NCBI GenBank assembly: GCA_000824805.1
Contig: CCNA01000045.1
Coordinates: forward strand, 171,763 to 235,762
Direction: 5' to 3'
DNA: 64,000 bases
Source: Mesorhizobium sp. SOD10
GTDB lineage: Bacteria > Pseudomonadota > Alphaproteobacteria > Rhizobiales > Rhizobiaceae
In this document: positions 51,829 to 60,726 of the stretch, piece after piece
How positions within the stretch are numbered: position 1 is the first letter of the stretch
Layout of the letters: the number at the start of each line of letters is the position of its first letter
Position numbers and translations under genes: made by a program
Notes under the pieces: model-generated
Told to the model about the DNA's origin: nothing
Database searches by the model: none
The model's input: only the letters and a program-made list of their open reading frames with translations

Positions 51829-52119
51829 ATGACCACGATTGAATTCGCTTCCGAGACCCCGCGCATCACCACGCGTCCGGCCGTTGCGACGCGCGTGCTC
51901 AATGCTCTCGCCAACGCCTATGTCGCCTGGAAAAACCGCCGCGCCTTCTATCGCCTGGGCGAGATGACAGATGCCGAGCTTGCCGATATCGGCCTGACGC
52001 GCGCGGACCTCCATGTCGCCGTCGCCGTGCCGTTCGGCCGCGATCCGACCGTGAAGCTGCGCGCCATTGCCAGCGAGCGCGCCGACACGATCGAGGATCT
52101 CGCTCGTCAGGTGGCCTGA
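51829..52119 (+). CDS. DUF1127 protein
   Basis: Small protein of 96 residues. ATG 51829 follows CAGGAGAGA. The DUF1127 core is WKNRRAFYRLGEMTDAELAD followed by IGLTRADL. Short DUF1127 proteins in alphaproteobacteria influence small-RNA turnover and phosphate or carbon metabolism; longer ones like this are less well known. A rho-independent terminator follows at 52234. Control by the divergent LysR protein is likely. Confidence 0.87.
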   Translation: MTTIEFASETPRITTRPAVATRVLNALANAYVAWKNRRAFYRLGEMTDAELADIGLTRADLHVAVAVPFGRDPTVKLRAIASERADTIEDLARQVA

Positions 52120-52233
52120 ACGGCCGCGTTGCCTGGATTCCGGTCGCGTTGAACCTTTTCATGGCTCGGCGCGACCAAGCTTCATGCAGGCTCCCACACT
52201 CCCTGCCGGTTCCCCGCCGGCCAGCCTGCACAT

Positions 52234-52267
52234 TGCCCGGTTCCCCTCCAGGGCCGGGCATTTTTTT
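52234..52267 (+). terminator. Rho-independent terminator after DUF1127 gene
   Basis: TGCCCGG (52234-52240) pairs with CCGGGCA (52254-52260), then a run of seven T residues (52261-52267). It lies 115 bases after the DUF1127 stop. Confidence 0.8.
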
Positions 52268-52281
52268 AAGATGTACCGACC

Positions 52282-52396
52282 TTCAGGTTAGGCCGGCCTG
52301 CAAACGGCGGCTTCCTGCGCTTCCGGTGCTCACGTACTTAAGTACGCTCCGCTCCGGTTCTCGGAAACCACCATTTTCGGCTCGGCCTAACCTGAA
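52282..52396. repeat. 115-bp symmetric inverted-repeat element
   Basis: Perfect 13-base outer arms TTCAGGTTAGGCC (52282-52294) and GGCCTAACCTGAA (52384-52396). The centre is the palindrome CGTACTTAAGTACG (52333-52346), on the same axis as the outer arms. The sequence between is partly symmetric too. It lies between a terminator and the convergent DUF937 gene and resembles a mobile palindromic element. Confidence 0.8.
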
Positions 52397-52425
52397 TCTC
52401 GGCACACCTTTGGGGCTGCGCGGAT

Positions 52426-53427
52426 CTACCGCCGATCCATGTCGCGCTTGAACTGGTCGAAGATCGTGCCGACGCTCTTCTCATATTCGTCGCGCTGCTG
52501 AGCGCCGGTCTCGAACATCTTGCCGAAGATGTCGTCGAACGGGTTTCGCGGTCGGCCGCTCGGGTTGGTCTGCGGCTGTTGCGGCGCGCTCTGTTGCGGT
52601 TGCGGCGCCGGCTGCCCGCCGGGCAGGCCGAAGCCGCCGCCGCCCTGGCGCAGCATCTCTTCGAAGATCTTGCCAAGCGGGTTGTCGCCATAGGGGCTTT
52701 GCGTCTGTTCTGGTCGAGTTTGCTGCGGCTGCTGCGCCACGCCGCCGCCGAACATGTCCTGCAGCACCTTGCCGAGCGGGTTTTCGCCGTAAGGGTTAGG
52801 CGATGGTTGCGGTTGGGACTGGGACGCACCGCCGCCGAACATATCCTGCAGCACTTTGCCGAGCGGGTTCTCGCCATAAGGGTTGGGCGCCGGCTGCGGC
52901 GCAGGCGCGACGCCGCTTTGCCGCATCATCTGTTCGATGATCTCGCCGAGCGGGTTGCCGCTGCCGCCGAAACCGCCGGCGGCCTGCATCTGCCCCCCAC
53001 TCAATTGATTGTTAGTCTGCTTGAAGAGGCCACCCATCATCATCGAGGCCATGGCCGGCAGCATCTGCTGCAGCACCTGCTGGCTGAGCCCCGTCGCTTG
53101 CGCGGCTTGGGCTGCCACGGCGCGCGACAGATCCTTCGAGCCGAACAGATGGCCAAGAATGCCGTTGCCCTCATCGATGCCTTGCGGCGAAAAGGCCCTC
53201 GTGGCGTCCTCGAAATATTTCGCGTGCTGGCCGCTCGCCATCGCCGTCATGAAGGCGCCGAGACCGTAAGGATCGGCGGTGTTGCGCTGCAGCCCCTGCG
53301 AAAAGGCGGGCAGCAGCGCCTCCACCGCGGCCTGCGTCTGCTGCATCGAAAGCCCGTATTGCTGCGCCAGCGCCTGCATGCCGGCGCCGTTCTGGGCCTG
53401 GGTGAAAATGTCGAACAGGGAAGCCAT
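52426..53427 (-). CDS. DUF937 protein with repeated Gly-Pro-Gln-rich C-terminal half
   Basis: Protein of 333 residues. Residues 1-140 form the helical DUF937/YidB-like part (LAQQYGLSMQQTQAAVEALL and FEDATRAFSPQG). The rest is low-complexity with repeated blocks: NPYGENPLGKVLQDMFGGG occurs twice in full, and diverged forms (NPLGEIIEQMM, SPYGDNPLGKIFEEM, NPFDDIFGKMF) occur before and after. DNA of the two full copies is also repeated (52740-52900), suggesting recent internal duplication. The function is unknown. Confidence 0.75.
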   Translation of the reverse strand: MASLFDIFTQAQNGAGMQALAQQYGLSMQQTQAAVEALLPAFSQGLQRNTADPYGLGAFMTAMASGQHAKYFEDATRAFSPQGIDEGNGILGHLFGSKDLSRAVAAQAAQATGLSQQVLQQMLPAMASMMMGGLFKQTNNQLSGGQMQAAGGFGGSGNPLGEIIEQMMRQSGVAPAPQPAPNPYGENPLGKVLQDMFGGGASQSQPQPSPNPYGENPLGKVLQDMFGGGVAQQPQQTRPEQTQSPYGDNPLGKIFEEMLRQGGGGFGLPGGQPAPQPQQSAPQQPQTNPSGRPRNPFDDIFGKMFETGAQQRDEYEKSVGTIFDQFKRDMDRR

Positions 53428-53529
53428 TTGGGTTCTCCTCCGAGAATATCCTCGTCGAGGAGCCTAGTTCGTTTCCATCACCGATTGAAGCAGCTTTTGG
53501 TGCCCAACCGCTCGGCGCAGGCCGGACGG

Positions 53530-54903
53530 TTAATAGGCATATTCCATGAAGACCGGCTCGATCGAGCCGCCCCAGCGCGTGTGGTAGGCCGACAGCATCT
53601 CCTCGGCGCTGGTGGTGCCGCGCGCCACGACCTCGTCCAGCGTGTTGAGGAATGACGTCTCGTCATAGCCGTCGCGGTTCTTCTTAGCCCGATTCTTCAG
53701 TCCCATACGGGAAATGGCGAGCACGTCGCGGGCGACGTCGCGCAAGGTGGCGTTGCGGAACGGTGCGGCAATGCCCAACTCCGGCACGGCATTGCGCATC
53801 GCCAGCGCTTCCGCATAGGTCCAGCTCGACGTCAGCGCCTCGGCGGCATCCAGCGCCTGCTCGTCATAGAGCAGCCCGACCCAGAAGGCGGGCAGGGCGC
53901 AGATGCGCCGCCACGGGCCGCCATCGGCGCCGCGCATCTCAAGAAAGCGCTTCAGCCGAACGTCGGGGAACAAAGTGGAGAGATGGTTCGCCCAGTCGCC
54001 CATCGTCGGCAGGCCATCGGGCACTTCGCTGCGCGCCGCACCCGCCATGAACTGGCGGAACGTGTAGCGCGTCATGTCGTGATAGTGGCCGTCGCGGATG
54101 ACGAAATACATCGGCACGTCGAGCGCCCATTCGACATAATCGGCAAAGCCGAAATCCGGGGCGAAGCAGAATTCGAGCATGCCGGAACGCTGGTTGTCGG
54201 TATCGCGCCAGATGTCGCCGCGCCAGCTCTGGAGGCCGTTCGGCCGGCTCTCGGTAAAGGGCGAGTTGGCAAACAGCGCCGTCGACAGCGGCTGCAGCTT
54301 GAGCGACACCTGCATCTTGCGGCGCATGTCGGCTTCGCTCTCGAAGTCGAGATTCACCTGGATCGTGCAGGTGCGGTACATCATGTCCAGGCCCTTGGTG
54401 CCGACCTTCGGCATGTAGCGCGTCATGATCTCGTAGCGCGATTTCGGCATTTTCGGCGTGTCGGCCAGCGACCATTTCGGGCTGCCGCCGAGGCCGAGAA
54501 AGCGGATGCCGAGCGGCTCGGCGATCTCGCGCACCTGCGCCAGATGCGCGTTGCCCTCGCGGCAGGTCTGGTGGATCGACTCCAGCGGCGCGCCGGAAAG
54601 CTCGAACTGGCCGCCGGGCTCCAGCGAGATCGCGCCCTGGCCGGTCGGCTCGACAAGGCCGATGATGCGGCCGGCATCCATGATCGGATCCCAGCCGAGC
54701 TTTTCCTGCATACCTTCCAGGATCGCGCGGATGCCGCGCTCGCCGCCATAGGGCACAGGCGCGTTGCCGTCGACATAGAAGGGGAATTTTTCGTGCTCGG
54801 TGCCGATGCGCCATTTGTCGCGCGGCTTGTTGCCAGCGGCCAGGTAGCCGACCAGTTCGTCGATGCCTTCGATGGGCTGGGTATCGGTTGTGTCGCGCGC
54901 CAT
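53530..54903 (-). CDS. gshA: Glutamate-cysteine ligase, plant/alphaproteobacterial type
   Basis: Enzyme of 457 residues that makes gamma-glutamylcysteine, the first step of glutathione synthesis. ATG 54903 has GGGAGGGC upstream and replaces an ATG seven codons earlier. WRIGTEHEKFPFY is the ATP/metal-binding start, GAISLEPGGQFELSG the active-site strand, and MMYRTCTIQVNLDFESEADM a further family landmark. The length fits the class II family shared by plants and alphaproteobacteria. Confidence 0.95.
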   Translation of the reverse strand: MARDTTDTQPIEGIDELVGYLAAGNKPRDKWRIGTEHEKFPFYVDGNAPVPYGGERGIRAILEGMQEKLGWDPIMDAGRIIGLVEPTGQGAISLEPGGQFELSGAPLESIHQTCREGNAHLAQVREIAEPLGIRFLGLGGSPKWSLADTPKMPKSRYEIMTRYMPKVGTKGLDMMYRTCTIQVNLDFESEADMRRKMQVSLKLQPLSTALFANSPFTESRPNGLQSWRGDIWRDTDNQRSGMLEFCFAPDFGFADYVEWALDVPMYFVIRDGHYHDMTRYTFRQFMAGAARSEVPDGLPTMGDWANHLSTLFPDVRLKRFLEMRGADGGPWRRICALPAFWVGLLYDEQALDAAEALTSSWTYAEALAMRNAVPELGIAAPFRNATLRDVARDVLAISRMGLKNRAKKNRDGYDETSFLNTLDEVVARGTTSAEEMLSAYHTRWGGSIEPVFMEYAY

Positions 54904-54978
54904 AAGGAAGCCCTCCCACCGCATGACCCCGAGAATCGGCTTCGATTTTCGGAAAGGATCATACGGCCAAACAAAGTG

Positions 54979-55022
54979 CTACAGCGTCCTTTGCGCGTCC
55001 GAAAGGACGCGCGGCGCTGTAG
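54979..55022. repeat. Palindromic hairpin element with GAAA loop
   Basis: Outer arms CTACAGCG (54979-54986) and CGCTGTAG (55015-55022). Inner arms GCGCGTCC (54993-55000) and GGACGCGC (55005-55012) around GAAA. This repeat is common between genes in Mesorhizobium and Sinorhizobium. It lies upstream of gshA. Confidence 0.75.
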
Positions 55023-55155
55023 GCGGTCAGCTGGCCGCCGGGCGCTAGATGGACGAAATGTCAGTAGCCGATCAAGCGAAAAATCCTGAGCCACGGCTCA
55101 ACTGGGCTTGATCTGCGTGGCTCGCCTCCCTTCTCCCACGGGATAAGGGAAGATC

Positions 55156-55890
55156 CTACCAGTCGCCGATCGTCGCCTGAATCACCGCCAATGCCGCCAC
55201 CGCCGCGGTGTCGGCGCGCAGGATGCGAGGGCCGAGCGGGATGGCGGTGACGAAAGGCAAGGCCCGCAGCATCTTGCGCTCCTCGTCGGAAAAGCCGCCT
55301 TCCGGACCGACCAGAAGCGCAAATTTCGTCTCGCTTACCGCTTGCAGGGCAGGCAGTGGATTGTTGGTCGAGGCATCCTCGTCGCAGAAGATCAGCCGCC
55401 GTTCCTTGTTCCAATTGGTAAGAAGCCGCTCCAGCCTTTCCGCCTCACGAACTTCCGGCACCGCCAGTATGCCGCATTGCTCGGCAGCCTCGACGACATT
55501 GGCGCGCAGCCGCTCGATGCCGGGCTTCGCCACCTGCGTGTGCTGGGTGATGACCGGCTGCAGCGCGCCGGCGCCCATCTCGACGGCTTTTTGCACCAAA
55601 TAGTCGAGCCGGCCCTGCTTCAGCGGTGCGAAACAGTAGACGAGATCGGGCAGCGGCGGCTGCGGCCGCTGTGGCTCCTGCACCTTCAGCCGGACCGCCT
55701 TCTTGGACTTGGCGGCGATCGATGCGGACCATTCGCCGTCGCGGCCGTTGAAAAGCAGCACCTCGGCGCCTTCGCCCAGCCGCAGCACATGGGCGAGATA
55801 ATGGCTCTGCTGCTGTCCGGCTTCGAATTCGAGGCCGGGCCCAAGATCGTCCGGCACGAACAGCCGCTGCATTTTGTAGTTGGCGCGCAT
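55156..55890 (-). CDS. rsmE: 16S rRNA (uracil-1498-N3)-methyltransferase
   Basis: Protein of 244 residues (or 238 from the next ATG at 55872; neither start has a clear binding site). The SPOUT domain has FAPLKQGRLDYLVQKAVEMG, AAEQCGILAVPEV and the SAM-knot LLVGPEGGFSDEE with LGPRILRADTAAVAAL. It methylates U1498 of 16S rRNA. It is followed closely, on the same strand, by gshA after the hairpin repeat. Confidence 0.95.
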   Translation of the reverse strand: MRANYKMQRLFVPDDLGPGLEFEAGQQQSHYLAHVLRLGEGAEVLLFNGRDGEWSASIAAKSKKAVRLKVQEPQRPQPPLPDLVYCFAPLKQGRLDYLVQKAVEMGAGALQPVITQHTQVAKPGIERLRANVVEAAEQCGILAVPEVREAERLERLLTNWNKERRLIFCDEDASTNNPLPALQAVSETKFALLVGPEGGFSDEERKMLRALPFVTAIPLGPRILRADTAAVAALAVIQATIGDW

Positions 55891-55921
55891 GGCCGAGCAA
55901 TGGGCGAGGCATTGACTGTCG

Positions 55922-56569
55922 TCAAGTATCGCCGCTGGGATGCCAGACCGGCGTGAAACTATGCTTCAATACGGAAACACTGGTCGCCGGTGTCAGCATC
56001 CGCAGCTTCTGTCCTGCCAGGCGCTCGAAGGGGAGGGGAGCAGCATAGCCCGCGAATGACCATTCGAGTGCCTTGCCGGCGCGGATCGCATAGGCAGTAT
56101 CGCCACTGGCAATCATCGAGCCATCAGGCAAGCTGTTGAGGTCTTCCACGAGCACACCGGGCGGGCGTCCCCCCGAAGCCAGCCGTTCCTTGTGCAGCCT
56201 TTTATCGACCATCGGGGCGCGCGGCTCATCAATCCCGAAGGCGCGACCGAACCGGTCGAGGAAATCGGCCGCTCGTTCGCGGCGGCAGAAGAAACAGGGC
56301 CGGTGGCCGGCGGCCAAGGCCGTCACCTCGTCGAGGAAGAACAGTTCCGTCCAACCTGCCTTGCCACCCGGCCTGTTGCGGCCCATCGGCTCGCGCCGCA
56401 CGTTGCGGAACTCGCAGACGCAGATGATCCAAGCCTGCAAGGCCCAGCGCTTCTTGAGCAGCGTCCTGGTCTCCGGATCATGGATGATGCCGCGATTGCC
56501 GGTGAACAGGCCGCGTTCCGGCACGGCATGGATGACGCCGAAAGGATCGACCCGGTTCTGCAGTGGCAT
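55922..56569 (-). CDS. Conserved CxxC protein of unknown function
   Basis: Protein of 215 residues. The start MPLQNRVDPFG at 56569 has GGAGAGA upstream and is preferred to an ATG seven codons earlier. The central GHRPCFFCRRERAADFLDRF carries a CxxC that could bind metal or be redox active. DPFGVIHAVPERGLFTGNRG at the start and SFAGYAAPLP near the end look conserved, but I do not recognise a named family. It lies 31 bases upstream of rsmE on the same strand and is probably co-transcribed. Confidence 0.7.
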   Translation of the reverse strand: MPLQNRVDPFGVIHAVPERGLFTGNRGIIHDPETRTLLKKRWALQAWIICVCEFRNVRREPMGRNRPGGKAGWTELFFLDEVTALAAGHRPCFFCRRERAADFLDRFGRAFGIDEPRAPMVDKRLHKERLASGGRPPGVLVEDLNSLPDGSMIASGDTAYAIRAGKALEWSFAGYAAPLPFERLAGQKLRMLTPATSVSVLKHSFTPVWHPSGDT

Positions 56570-56637
56570 AGCTTTCTCTCCGGCACGCATCTTGGCTGAA
56601 ATAAGGGCCGCATGATATCGCTCGCCCCAGCATTTTC

Positions 56638-57354
56638 ATGTCAGCAGGATTCTCGATGCGCGTGCTGGTGGTCCAGAACTACGACAACACCGGCCTCGGT
56701 CAGGTCGGTGCCGCTCTGGCCGAAGCGGGCGCCGATCTCGACCTGCGGCGCCCCTATCAGGGCGATCCGTTGCCACAGGATGCAAGCGCGTATGATGCGA
56801 TGGTCTTGCTGGGCGGCGGGCAGAATGCGCTAGCCGACGAGGACTATCCCTATTTCCCGGCGCTCCTCGAGCTGACGCGTGATTTCGCCGACAAGGACCG
56901 CTCGGTGCTCGGCATCTGCCTCGGCAGCCAACTCCTTGCGCGCGCGTTCGGCGGCGACAACCACATCGGCGGCGCCACCGAGTTCGGCTGGCACAAAGTC
57001 TCGCTGACGCCGGCCGCCAAGTCGGATCCGGTGCTGGCGGCGCTGCCTGAGAAATTTCCGATCTTCGAATGGCATGACGACACGTTCGGCCTGCCGGAAA
57101 ACGCCGTGCGGCTCGCCGGCAGCGCGGTCGCCGAAAACCAGGCCTTCCGCCTCGGCCGCGCCGTCTATGGTTTCCAGTTCCACTTCGAGGCGGACACGCC
57201 GATGGTGCGCGACTGGAGCACGTCCTTCGCGGCAACGATCGCCGAGCGCCATCCCGACTGGAACGACCGCCTTGGCGACGAACTGGCCTGCAATGGCGCC
57301 GACGCCGACGCGGCCGGGCTGGCGATAGCCCGCGCCTGGGTGGCTACCATCTGA
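56638..57354 (+). CDS. Class I glutamine amidotransferase-like protein
   Basis: Protein of 238 residues with a type 1 glutamine amidotransferase fold. SVLGICLGSQLLARAFGG carries the nucleophile Cys, and GFQFHFEADTP carries the catalytic His and Glu. Such single-domain members often hydrolyse gamma-glutamyl compounds or GMP-synthase-like substrates. ATG 56638 is used; a second ATG at 56656 starts directly at the first strand (MRVLVVQNYDNTG) and is an equal alternative. It is divergent from the CxxC protein gene. Confidence 0.85.
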   Translation: MSAGFSMRVLVVQNYDNTGLGQVGAALAEAGADLDLRRPYQGDPLPQDASAYDAMVLLGGGQNALADEDYPYFPALLELTRDFADKDRSVLGICLGSQLLARAFGGDNHIGGATEFGWHKVSLTPAAKSDPVLAALPEKFPIFEWHDDTFGLPENAVRLAGSAVAENQAFRLGRAVYGFQFHFEADTPMVRDWSTSFAATIAERHPDWNDRLGDELACNGADADAAGLAIARAWVATI

Positions 57355-57461
57355 GCATCCAACGCCGATCGGGCGAAGCGTGGCATAATTGGCACGCCCG
57401 CACGCTTCCGCCTGGGGACAACATTCTTCTTCCTTGGTTTGTGTCCGGCCGCTCGCCTAGA

Positions 57462-57505
57462 GCAATTCCAGGAAAAGTGCGAAGCGGTTTTCCGTCCGGA
57501 ATTGC
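57462..57505. repeat. Interspersed palindromic repeat, copy 2
   Basis: Begins GCAATTCCAGGAAAA and ends GTTTTCCGTCCGGAATTGC, matching copy 1 at 10351-10393. The preceding bases TAGA are also found before the element at 10201. It fills part of the 345-base gap between the amidotransferase gene and the small ORF at 57700; I see nothing else clear in that gap. Confidence 0.8.
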
Positions 57506-57699
57506 GCCGGGACAGAAGAAAGCGGGCGCGCTTTGTATCGTCGGTGCAACCGCTATGAACCTTTTGTGTGATCCAGCCGACACACCGGCGATACAGAATC
57601 TGCTTAGAAGCGCGAAATCGTCGAAACATTGAGACGCATTTTATCGTTTCAACGCATTGGTAACCGCCTCGTGCCCAGATGCAGAAAGCTTAACCAGAG

Positions 57700-57840
57700 A
57701 TGACGTCCGTGAAAGCAGCTCTCCTGTCTTTTGTCATGCTGTCTGCCATCGTGCTCTGCGGCCTGGGCATTTATGCCGCCGATGCAGCGACCAATCACCG
57801 GGCCGTCGACGGCTATGGCGTCACCGCCTCGCTGAACTAA
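57700..57840 (+). CDS. Small signal-peptide-like ORF (46 aa)
   Basis: The frame runs from ATG 57700 to TAA 57840. The translation begins MTSVKAALLSFVMLSAIVLC and then has GLGIYAADAATNHRAVDGYG. It has a basic start, a hydrophobic core and a probable cleavage site after AADA. A weak site (CCAGAG) precedes the ATG. Similar short exported peptides are common in rhizobia. I cannot assign a function, and translation is not proven. Confidence 0.5.
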   Translation: MTSVKAALLSFVMLSAIVLCGLGIYAADAATNHRAVDGYGVTASLN

Positions 57841-57882
57841 GCCCAAGCAAAAATCGGAAGCTCGCCCGCGCCGGGACCGCGC

Positions 57883-58650
57883 CTAAAGCGCTTTTCCCTG
57901 GACGGTCAGGATGCGTTTGTCGCCGCCATTGACGGCGAGCGCGCTCAGCGTTCCCGATTTCCAGGCGAGCGTGTCGACATTGACGCGGTTGGCCGTCACC
58001 TCGGCTTCCGGCACCGGCGTGTGTCCATGCACGATCACCTTGGGAAAAAGCTCTGGATGATCGTGGAAGGCGTCACGGATCCAGATCAGGTCCTGCTGGT
58101 TCTGTCGGTCGAGCGGCACGCCCGGCCTTATCCCGGCATGGCAGAAGAAGAAGTCGCCGAAGGTCGCCGAAAACGTCAGCGATTGGAGGAAGTCGATATG
58201 GCTGCGTGGCACCGCCTTCGCCAGCGCAACGTGCTCTCGCGCAATCGCCTCCGCCTTGCCGTACCAGTGGGCGTCGCGGAGAAGATCCACGCCATAGGAT
58301 TGCGCCGTCTGCACGCCGCCATAATTCATGAACAAGCCGTCCGGCTCGCCATCGGCCAGGAATTCGAGCATACCGATGTCGTGGTTGCCGGCGAGCATGA
58401 TGTTGCGCGCATCGCGCTTTTGCGCCTCGATCAGCATGTCGATGACACCTTTGGAGTCCGGGCCGCGGTCGACATAGTCGCCGAGATGGATGATGCGCCA
58501 GTCGGACCCGGGCGCATATTCCAGTTCGCTCGCGATGCGCCGGTGCATGGCGGCGAGCAGGTCTTGGCGGCCATGCACATCGCCGATGGCGTAGAGCCGC
58601 ATGCCGTCCGGCCCGCGCGCGTCGAGATAATGGATGCCGGTCTCAGTCAA
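57883..58650 (-). CDS. Metallophosphoesterase (PPP-type phosphatase)
   Basis: Protein of 255 residues. The metal ligands are in GDVHGR (23-28), GDYVDRG (57-63) and AGNHD (87-91), with FCHAGIRPG and VHGHTPV later. This is the bacterial serine/threonine phosphatase or ApaH-like family. It could act on phosphoproteins or dinucleoside polyphosphates. The first Met at 58650 is used; Met17 is possible because it begins the first strand. Confidence 0.88.
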   Translation of the reverse strand: MTETGIHYLDARGPDGMRLYAIGDVHGRQDLLAAMHRRIASELEYAPGSDWRIIHLGDYVDRGPDSKGVIDMLIEAQKRDARNIMLAGNHDIGMLEFLADGEPDGLFMNYGGVQTAQSYGVDLLRDAHWYGKAEAIAREHVALAKAVPRSHIDFLQSLTFSATFGDFFFCHAGIRPGVPLDRQNQQDLIWIRDAFHDHPELFPKVIVHGHTPVPEAEVTANRVNVDTLAWKSGTLSALAVNGGDKRILTVQGKAL

Positions 58651-58709
58651 GGCGAGCGTCTTCCCGTTTCGTTGATCACGGGAAACTAGGGCGGATCGGT
58701 GAATAAGGC

Positions 58710-59846
58710 CTAGCGCCGCAACTGGTCCTTGCCCATGTCGGTTACCAGACGCTTACCGCAGAGCGCCAGCGTGATGTCCATCTCCTTGCGGATGATCTCC
58801 AGCGCCTTGGTGACGCCGTCCTTGCCCATCGCGCCGAGGCCGTAGAGGAACGGCCTGCCGATATAGGTGCCCTTGGCGCCGAGGCAGAGCGCCTTGAGCA
58901 CGTCCTGGCCGGAGCGGATGCCGCCGTCCATATGCACTTCGATCCGGTCGCCGACCGCATCGGCGATTTCTTCCAGCACCGAGATTGAGGAGGCGGCGCC
59001 GTCGAGCTGACGCCCGCCATGGTTCGAGACCACGATCGCGTCCGCTCCGGTCTCGGCCGCCATCAGAGCGTCCTCCTTGTCGAGGATACCCTTCAGGATC
59101 AGCTTGCCGCCCCAGCGCTCCTTGATCCAGGCGACGTCCTTCCACGACAAGTGCGGATCGAACTGCTCCGTCGTCCAGGAGGACAGCGAGGAGACGTCTC
59201 CGACACCCTTGGCGTGGCCGACGATGTTGCGGAAGGTGCGGCGCGGCGTGCCGGCGATCCCCAGGCACCAGCGCGGCTTCAGCGCCAGGTCGAGGATATT
59301 GGCAAGCGTCATCTTGGGCGGCGCCGAGAGCCCGTTGCGGACGTCCTTGTGGCGCTGCCCCAGGATCTGCAGGTCGAGCGTCAGCACCAGCGCCGAGCAT
59401 TTCGCCGCCTTGGCCCTGTCGATCAGGTTGAGCACGAAATCCTTGTCGCGCAGCACATAGAGCTGGAACCAGAACGGTTTTTTGGTCGCCGAGGCAACAT
59501 CCTCGATCGAGCAGATGCTCATGGTGGAAAGCGTGAACGGCACGCCGAATTCTTCCGCTGCCTGCGCCGCCAGCATCTCGCCGTCGGCATGCTGCATGCC
59601 CGTCAGTCCGGTCGGCGCCAGCGCCACCGGCATCGCCACCTTCTCACCGATCATGGTCGATTCCAGCGAACGGTTGCTCATGTCGACCAGCACGCGCTGG
59701 CGGAATTTTATCTTGCCGAAGTCTTCTTCGTTGGCCCGGTAGGTGCTCTCCGTCCAGGCGCCTGAATCAGCATAATCGAAAAACATCTTCGGCACCCTGC
59801 GGCGTGCCAGGTCCTTGAGGTCGGCGATGGTGAGGATGTCGCTCAT
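58710..59846 (-). CDS. lldD: FMN-dependent L-lactate dehydrogenase
   Basis: Alpha-hydroxy-acid oxidase of 378 residues, oxidising L-lactate to pyruvate with electrons passed to the respiratory chain. The active site VVSNHGGRQLDGAAS contains the catalytic His and Arg, and MDGGIRSGQDVLKALCLGAK is the phosphate-binding part of the FMN site. It lies 21 bases downstream of the lldR-like gene on the same strand, which supports the lactate assignment over other hydroxy acids. Confidence 0.87.
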   Translation of the reverse strand: MSDILTIADLKDLARRRVPKMFFDYADSGAWTESTYRANEEDFGKIKFRQRVLVDMSNRSLESTMIGEKVAMPVALAPTGLTGMQHADGEMLAAQAAEEFGVPFTLSTMSICSIEDVASATKKPFWFQLYVLRDKDFVLNLIDRAKAAKCSALVLTLDLQILGQRHKDVRNGLSAPPKMTLANILDLALKPRWCLGIAGTPRRTFRNIVGHAKGVGDVSSLSSWTTEQFDPHLSWKDVAWIKERWGGKLILKGILDKEDALMAAETGADAIVVSNHGGRQLDGAASSISVLEEIADAVGDRIEVHMDGGIRSGQDVLKALCLGAKGTYIGRPFLYGLGAMGKDGVTKALEIIRKEMDITLALCGKRLVTDMGKDQLRR

Positions 59847-59867
59847 GGTGGTCCCCGCTAAATTTGC

Positions 59868-60671
59868 TTAGGAGCGTTTTGGTGTGGGTTCGATGTCGCC
59901 GGCCTCCGAGCGTTGCCTGAGGCGCAACCTGGACACCCGCTGCCAGTCGCCGCTGCGCTCGGCTTCCGCCATCGAGCGCTCGACATAGGTGATGTGGTCC
60001 ATCGCCGCCTTCCGCGCCGCGATCGGATCGCCGGCTTTGATCGCGGTATGGATCGCCCGGTGCTGCTCGAGCAGCGCCTCGCGCGCGCCAGGCACGCCGA
60101 ACACCAGAAGCCGGTTCTGGAACACGCCCTCCGACAGCAGCCGGTAGCAGGAGCGCAGCGTATGCAGCAGGATGATGTTGTGCGCGCATTCGCACACCGC
60201 ATGATGGAACTCGACGTCGATTTCCGCCTCGTCGTCGAAATCGCCGGTCCGGTGCGCCTCGTCCATGCGCGCCATGATGCGATCGAGCAGCGCCAGATCC
60301 TCCGGCGTCGCGCGGCGCGCCGCGTATTCGGCCGCCACCGCTTCGATCTCGCGCCGGTATTCCAGATAGTCGGTCACCGCCTTGCGATGCGTCGAGATGA
60401 GATCCGTCACCGGCTTGGTGAAGAGTTGCCCGATGACGTCGGCGACATGCGTGCCGCCGCCGGCTTTGGTCGTCAGCAGCCCGCGGCCTTCCAGCGCTTT
60501 CAGCGCGTCGCGCAGGATCGGCCGCGACACGTCGAACTGACGTGCCAGCTCGCGCTCGCCGGGCAGCCGATCGCCGGTGCGCAGCACGCCTTCGAGGATC
60601 AGGCTCTCGATCTGCTGCACCACCTCGTCGGCGGTGCGCGAATGCTCGATCCTGGAAAAAATGTCGCTCAA
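59868..60671 (-). CDS. lldR: GntR-family regulator (FadR type), probable LldR
   Basis: Protein of 267 residues. The winged helix (about 12-80) has LPGERELARQFDVSRPILRD. The FCD domain (about 95-235) has DVEFHHAVCECAHN as metal-site pattern and LLEQHRAIHTAIKAGD. It is transcribed with lldD and faces DUF3422 across a 207-base gap. Lactate-responsive control of lldD is likely from the context. Confidence 0.82.
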   Translation of the reverse strand: MSDIFSRIEHSRTADEVVQQIESLILEGVLRTGDRLPGERELARQFDVSRPILRDALKALEGRGLLTTKAGGGTHVADVIGQLFTKPVTDLISTHRKAVTDYLEYRREIEAVAAEYAARRATPEDLALLDRIMARMDEAHRTGDFDDEAEIDVEFHHAVCECAHNIILLHTLRSCYRLLSEGVFQNRLLVFGVPGAREALLEQHRAIHTAIKAGDPIAARKAAMDHITYVERSMAEAERSGDWQRVSRLRLRQRSEAGDIEPTPKRS

Positions 60672-60726
60672 AGGGACGCCTGGAGAACGGGACGGAGGTC
60701 TCTCAGATTAAAGCGTCCGTCGCCAA

